The notes under the pieces: model-generated | What the model saw: the letters and a program-made list of their open reading frames with translations, nothing else | The model's database searches: none | Told to the model about the DNA's origin: nothing | DNA from: an unicellular cyanobacterium SU3 | Lineage (GTDB): Bacteria; Cyanobacteriota; Cyanobacteriia; Cyanobacteriales; Microcystaceae | Direction of reading: 5' to 3' | Length of the DNA: 59,803 nucleotides | Assembly: GCA_002172675.1 (NCBI GenBank) | Contig: NETF01000163.1 | Coordinates: 1-59,803 of the forward strand | Shown here: positions 56,127 through 59,803 of the stretch, one piece after another | How the letters are laid out: the number at the start of each line of letters is the position of its first letter | Numbering within the stretch: the stretch's first letter is position 1 | Position numbers and translations under genes: made by a program

Positions 56127-56154
56127 GTAGGGGTCAATGGCTGTTGATCCCTAC
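56127..56154. repeat. Palindromic repeat GTAGGGGTCAA..TTGATCCCTAC
   Basis: GTAGGGGTCAA (56127-56137), six-base loop, TTGATCCCTAC (56144-56154), pairing with one G-U. It shares its core with the palindrome at 34988-35011 and ends immediately after the brnTA-flanking repeat. Confidence 0.65.
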
Positions 56155-56270
56155 AACATTTACATCTGTGGGAAGTGCCAACAAAAGCCCCGAAGTTTCC
56201 TACAAATGTTAAGATATCTCACAGATTCTTCAAAGTATCCTTTTATCTTTTCATCTTATTTAGTTATACC

Positions 56271-56879
56271 ATGTTAAAATCTCGCCTTTTGAGCCTTAGT
56301 TTACCTAGTATGATTACCGTCTCTTCTGTTCTGGGGATGGGTGCATTAGCTTCTGTTTCTGCCCAAATAGTAGCCCAGGAGGGTATGCCAGAAGCAACCG
56401 AAGTGCCTGACGATGATCCTTCTGATCCTAATAATCTTCGTCCTCTGACGCAAGGGGATAGTCTCTTGAGTTTGCAGGGAGGAGAAAAATTAATGAGCGA
56501 AGCGACAGAAGCCATTAACCAAGAAAATTATGACTTAGCCGTTAATAAGTTACAACAAGCTCGTAAAGTCTTCAACCAATTATCTAACTTTCATCTACAA
56601 TTAGCTAATAGCTTTTCTGGGATTAATACCGAGGTGTATGATGCTCAACGGTCTAGTGCCTTGAAAACAGGGGAAATGAGAGACACCGCTACCTATCAGT
56701 TAGCCTTAGTGCATCGGGCCCAAGATCAACCAGAATTGGCCGTTCCTCTACTGGTTCAGATTATTCGATCTCAGAATCCTACCACCGATTTAGGTAAAAA
56801 ATCTTATCAACAATTGTATGAATTAGGCTTTGTGGATGTTCCTTTTGCTGACGAGGCACAAGCAGCTACCTCTAATTAA
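56271..56879 (+). CDS. Secreted protein with TPR-like helices
   Basis: About 202 residues from the ATG at 56271, where a clean signal peptide begins (MLKSRLLSLSLPSMITVSSV..ASVSA). The frame extends upstream to a GTG at 56175, which I reject because the signal peptide would be internal. The mature part starts with an acidic, disordered stretch (TEVPDDDPSDPNN) and continues with helical pairs such as AINQENYDLAVNKLQQARKVF and TYQLALVHRAQDQPELAVPLL, resembling TPRs. Probably periplasmic; function unknown. Confidence 0.75.
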   Translation: MLKSRLLSLSLPSMITVSSVLGMGALASVSAQIVAQEGMPEATEVPDDDPSDPNNLRPLTQGDSLLSLQGGEKLMSEATEAINQENYDLAVNKLQQARKVFNQLSNFHLQLANSFSGINTEVYDAQRSSALKTGEMRDTATYQLALVHRAQDQPELAVPLLVQIIRSQNPTTDLGKKSYQQLYELGFVDVPFADEAQAATSN

Positions 56880-56895
56880 AGCTCCACTAATCGTT

Positions 56896-56911
56896 TGAGG
56901 CGATCGCCTCA
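56896..56911. terminator. 16-bp HIP1 palindrome between convergent genes
   Basis: TGAGGCGATCGCCTCA is a perfect palindrome built around the HIP1 octamer, followed by CATTTTCTT. A second HIP1 site follows about 15 bases later (from 56925). Placed between two convergent gene ends, it may help terminate transcription. Confidence 0.35.
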
Positions 56912-56953
56912 CATTTTCTTAAAAGCGATCGCCCTATTCTAAACCACCACAAC

Positions 56954-58579
56954 TTAGAGAATAAAATCCGTTGAGAGAAAGTTAGACTGATGTTCTCTAA
57001 CAATTTCAGTGATGAGTCGCTTATTAAGCGGAAGTTCTTTGGCTGCTACTAGGGTCCGAATAGAAAACGCTCGCAGGGCATCATGCACCGATAAGGTTCC
57101 TTCTGCTGAGTCTTTTCTGCCGGTAAAGGGAAAGGTATCGGGTCCCCGTTGGCACTGACTGTTGAGGTTAACGCGACAAACTTGATTGACTAATGGATCA
57201 ACCAATTGAGAAATGGCTTCTGTATTTTGTCCAAAAATGCTCACTTGTTGACCATAATCAGAATTAACCAAATAATTGATGGGCGTTTCGATATCGTCAA
57301 AGGGAACAATAGGAACCACCGGGCCAAATTGCTCAACGGAATAAATTTTCATTTTCTCATTAACAGGGTAAAGAATAGCAGGATAAAAGAAGGTTTCATT
57401 AATGGTGCCACCCCCTTCGTTAATCACTTCTGCACCATGATGTTTTGCGTCTTCTACTAATTCTTGAAGGTAGTTAGGTTTACCCGGTTCAGCAATGGGG
57501 GTTAAGAAAACATCGTCTTCCCAAGGCATTCCAAATTTAAGCTCACTAACGGCTGCGCTAAACTTGTCTAAAAACGTATCAATGACTGACCGATGAACAA
57601 AAATAATTTTAATGGCAGTACAACGTTGTCCATTATAAGAAAGGGTTCCTAAAATACATTCTTTGACCGTCAAATCTAAATCGGCGTGGGGTAAAACAAT
57701 CCCTGGATTTTTGGCTTCTAATCCTAAAATAGAACGCAAGCGATGGGATTTTGGATGTTGTTTTTTGAGGTTATTGGCTGCATGACTGCTACCAATAAAC
57801 GCTAAAGCATCAATTTTTCCTGATTCCATTAACGGTGGTGTAATGGTTCTTCCTTTACCGTAAACGGTATTAACAACCCCTGGGGGAAAAGAGTCTTTAA
57901 AGGCTTCTAATAAAGGATAATTTAATAACACACCGGGTCTAGGGGCTTTAACAATGACGGTATTGCCCATAATTAAAGCAGGAATTAAGGTGGTAAAGGT
58001 TTCATTTAAGGGATAATTAGCCGGTCCCATACTTAGCACTACCCCTAAAGGTGCGCGACGAATTTGCCCAATTACCCCTTGAGAAATTTCAAAACGAGAG
58101 GACACCCGATCAAGATTTTTTAAGGCATCAATGGTGTCTTGAATATAGTTAACGGTGCGATCAAATTCTTTACAAGAATCGGTGTAAGATTTGCCAATTT
58201 CCCACATTAATAACTTCACAACCATGCTACGCTTTTCTTTCATGCGGTAGGCAAATTCTTGGACACATTCAATCCGTTGACCCACTGGCATAGTCGGCCA
58301 TTTTCCTCGACCATTATTATAGGCTGTCACGGCTGCTTCTAGGGCAGATAAGGCTGCTTCTAGGTTTAGTGATGGAAATTTGCCAATTGTTTTACGGGTT
58401 AATTCTTGCTCTGTTTTCAGGTAAATCGGAGAAAGACTTTCTTCTGTGTCTCCTTCCCAAGTTTCCAATTTTCCATTCACTAAATATTCTGTTTGATTAA
58501 TAACATGATTGAGTTGAAATTCACTAGGAATAGAATCAAGGGAAGGGAAAATATTTCTAATTTTTGTGGTAATATTCAT
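56954..58579 (-). CDS. gapN: Non-phosphorylating NADP-dependent glyceraldehyde-3-phosphate dehydrogenase
   Basis: A 541-residue aldehyde dehydrogenase. The catalytic Cys is in YNGQRCTAIKII and the catalytic Glu in LGLEAKNPGIVL; GPANYPLNETFTTLIPALIMGN and the TFPFTGRKDS segment fit the GapN subgroup, which oxidises glyceraldehyde-3-phosphate directly to 3-phosphoglycerate with NADPH formation. Another ALDH of the same subgroup cannot be excluded. It lies 71 bases downstream of ldh on the same strand, a possible two-gene unit of sugar catabolism. Confidence 0.88.
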   Translation of the reverse strand: MNITTKIRNIFPSLDSIPSEFQLNHVINQTEYLVNGKLETWEGDTEESLSPIYLKTEQELTRKTIGKFPSLNLEAALSALEAAVTAYNNGRGKWPTMPVGQRIECVQEFAYRMKEKRSMVVKLLMWEIGKSYTDSCKEFDRTVNYIQDTIDALKNLDRVSSRFEISQGVIGQIRRAPLGVVLSMGPANYPLNETFTTLIPALIMGNTVIVKAPRPGVLLNYPLLEAFKDSFPPGVVNTVYGKGRTITPPLMESGKIDALAFIGSSHAANNLKKQHPKSHRLRSILGLEAKNPGIVLPHADLDLTVKECILGTLSYNGQRCTAIKIIFVHRSVIDTFLDKFSAAVSELKFGMPWEDDVFLTPIAEPGKPNYLQELVEDAKHHGAEVINEGGGTINETFFYPAILYPVNEKMKIYSVEQFGPVVPIVPFDDIETPINYLVNSDYGQQVSIFGQNTEAISQLVDPLVNQVCRVNLNSQCQRGPDTFPFTGRKDSAEGTLSVHDALRAFSIRTLVAAKELPLNKRLITEIVREHQSNFLSTDFIL

Positions 58580-58650
58580 GGTTAATGTGATCCAAACAAG
58601 TGGGTAAACAATACTACAACAGATAGACTTTATGAATTCTTATCTCAAGA

Positions 58651-59646
58651 TTAGAGATCAAGTTGCTCAGAGACTTCTTGTAGCACTTTAGCAGAATTAA
58701 CCAATTTATCTTTCTCGGTTTCGTTGAGAGATAAATTCACAGTTTTTAGGACACCCCGTTCATTAATAACAGTCGGAATACTTAAACAAATATCATTGAT
58801 ACCATACAGTCCTTTAATTAAGGTACTAACGGTTAAAATTCGCTCTTGAGAACGAATAATAGCTTTAACAATATCTGTCACAGCTAAACCAATGGCATAG
58901 GAAGTATAGCCTTTTAAGTGAATAATTTCATAGGCAGCATTTTTAACTTGACTAAACAGAGAATCTAATTCATTTTTGTCATTTTGGGATAAACTTTCCC
59001 AGGTATCAGGAATAATTTTTGTTCCCCCAATATTAGCCATACTCCACACAGGAAACTCACTATCTCCATGTTCTCCCATAATATAAGCATGAACACTTCG
59101 AGAATCAATATTCAGTTTTTTTCCAATTAAAGAACGAAATCTAGCTGTGTCTAAAACCGTTCCTGAACCCATCACTCGTGAACTGGGAAATCCCGTTATT
59201 TTTAAAGTAACATAGGTCATTATATCCACAGGATTACTAACAATTAATAGAATGGAATTAGGGCAGTATTTAACCACATCGTCTAAAATATGACGAAAAA
59301 TACTTACATTTTTACCCACTAAGTCTAAGCGAGTTTCTCCTGGTTTTTGGGCTGCCCCTGCGGTAATAATAACAACATCTGCATCTTTTCCTTCATCAGC
59401 TACCGTACCGGCTTTTAATTCTGTGGGAGGAAGAAAAGGCATTCCATGTAATAAGTCCATGATTTCCCCTTCAACCTTTTCTGTGGCAATATCTTGTAAA
59501 ACTAATTCATCGAAACAGTCTTGAATTAAAAGAGAATAAGCACAAGCCATTCCCACTTGTCCTACTCCAATAATGACCCCTTTTCGAGGACGAATGGGTG
59601 TGGGTTTTTCAGCTTCGGGGTTAGGGTTAAAAATTTCTTCAAACAC
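58651..59646 (-). CDS. ldh: L-lactate dehydrogenase
   Basis: About 331 residues. Rossmann motif GVGQVGMACAYSLL, substrate loop AAQKPGETRLDL (Gln at the specificity position, as in lactate rather than malate dehydrogenases), Arg in TVLDTARFR and catalytic His in MGEHGDSEFPVWS. The start is GTG with GAGG ten bases upstream. It converts pyruvate to lactate with NADH during dark fermentation. gapN lies directly downstream. Confidence 0.92.
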   Translation of the reverse strand: MFEEIFNPNPEAEKPTPIRPRKGVIIGVGQVGMACAYSLLIQDCFDELVLQDIATEKVEGEIMDLLHGMPFLPPTELKAGTVADEGKDADVVIITAGAAQKPGETRLDLVGKNVSIFRHILDDVVKYCPNSILLIVSNPVDIMTYVTLKITGFPSSRVMGSGTVLDTARFRSLIGKKLNIDSRSVHAYIMGEHGDSEFPVWSMANIGGTKIIPDTWESLSQNDKNELDSLFSQVKNAAYEIIHLKGYTSYAIGLAVTDIVKAIIRSQERILTVSTLIKGLYGINDICLSIPTVINERGVLKTVNLSLNETEKDKLVNSAKVLQEVSEQLDL

Positions 59647-59680
59647 GAAAAAAGTACCTCAATTTACATTAGTTTATTGA

Positions 59681-59707
59681 CGCTCTCCCGTTTACAAAAC
59701 GGGAGAT
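59681..59707. other. Hairpin upstream of ldh, possible end of an IS200/IS605-type element
   Basis: CTCCCGTTT and AAACGGGAG form a 9-bp stem with a very short loop (about 59683-59705). It directly follows the stop codon of the partial minus-strand frame that runs off the window. Subterminal hairpins just after the last ORF are characteristic of IS200/IS605-type elements. Confidence 0.45.
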
Positions 59708-59803
59708 TCATAACGAATCCCTGTCGGGATGGTTATTTTCTTGATTAAATAGACTTAACTGAATAGTCAATTCTTTCAAGTTCCCAGGCACATCACGTTT
59801 GCT
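59708..59803 (-). CDS. 3' end of an ORF cut by the window edge, possibly TnpB-like
   Basis: The frame is open from the window edge for 31 codons (including LKELTIQLSLFNQENNHP) and ends in TGA just before the hairpin. The layout, with a gene end followed at once by a GC-rich hairpin, resembles the right end of cyanobacterial IS605-type elements carrying tnpB, but the residues visible are too few to prove it. Confidence 0.35.
   Translation of the reverse strand, partial: SKRDVPGNLKELTIQLSLFNQENNHPDRDSL

Overview
The window is an AT-rich piece of a cyanobacterial chromosome. Evidence for this is direct: psaC (photosystem I), ndhC-ndhK-ndhJ (cyanobacterial/plastid-type NDH-1), sasA (circadian output kinase with a KaiB-like sensor), the plastid-type ribosomal protein PSRP-3, PII, and many copies of the HIP1 palindrome GCGATCGC. 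A protease closely resembling HupW suggests an uptake hydrogenase and so a nitrogen fixer. The low GC content and gene set are most like unicellular diazotrophs of the Crocosphaera/Cyanothece type, but this placement is inference.

Layout. 1-4.6 kb: glycosyltransferase-TPR gene, a DUF2993/LmeA-like lipid-binding gene, a small secreted protein and a PilW/HpsC-like minor pilin whose leader peptide is out of frame across an A9 tract. 4.8-10.9 kb: large hybrid histidine kinase with a degenerate receiver, XTP/dITP pyrophosphatase, glnB, a metallophosphoesterase, birA and a YceD-family gene. 11-17.4 kb: accessory-looking genes (aspartoacylase, DUF1772 and NAD(P)-binding genes divergent from an AraC regulator, a solitary adenine methylase, YqiA-like esterase, SDR). 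17.5-19.2 kb: ndhCKJ operon. 19.5-29.4 kb: mostly housekeeping (HAD phosphatase, Ca2+/H+ antiporter, lone ABC-2 permease, gltX, glycosyltransferase, TPR protein, DedA, pth, PSRP-3). 29.5-38.7 kb: GH57 branching enzyme, sasA, conserved-TM-helix channel, GlsB/YeaQ, psaC, hup, cobD-like, hupW-like. 38.7-42.2 kb: DUF1003, a stranded RelE-type toxin, and a three-gene operon for an ExbB/MotA-like channel with two different ExbD-like subunits. 42.4-49 kb: histidine kinase, repeat-rich protein, LPG-synthase-type membrane protein, and a pair of uncharacterised genes, one a secreted CxxCH protein. 49.3-59.8 kb: larC (split at a second A9 tract), Sua5/YrdC, rfbC, an unknown helical protein, Uma2, an OmpR-type regulator, a broken BrnT/BrnA pair, gapN and ldh.

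The points most worth following up are: (1) two genes (type IV pilin and larC) whose coherent reading frames are joined only across nine-A tracts, suggesting slippage or programmed frameshifting; (2) the operon encoding a putative 5:2-type ion-driven motor with two distinct B subunits, only one of which keeps the membrane aspartate; (3) two toxin-antitoxin loci that are both damaged and both lie between direct repeats; (4) a secreted CxxCH protein with a partner of no recognisable family; and (5) two families of small inverted-repeat elements (157 bp and 108 bp), the second carrying a heptamer repeat at its centre.

All identifications are from reading the sequence and remembered family motifs; no database search was possible.
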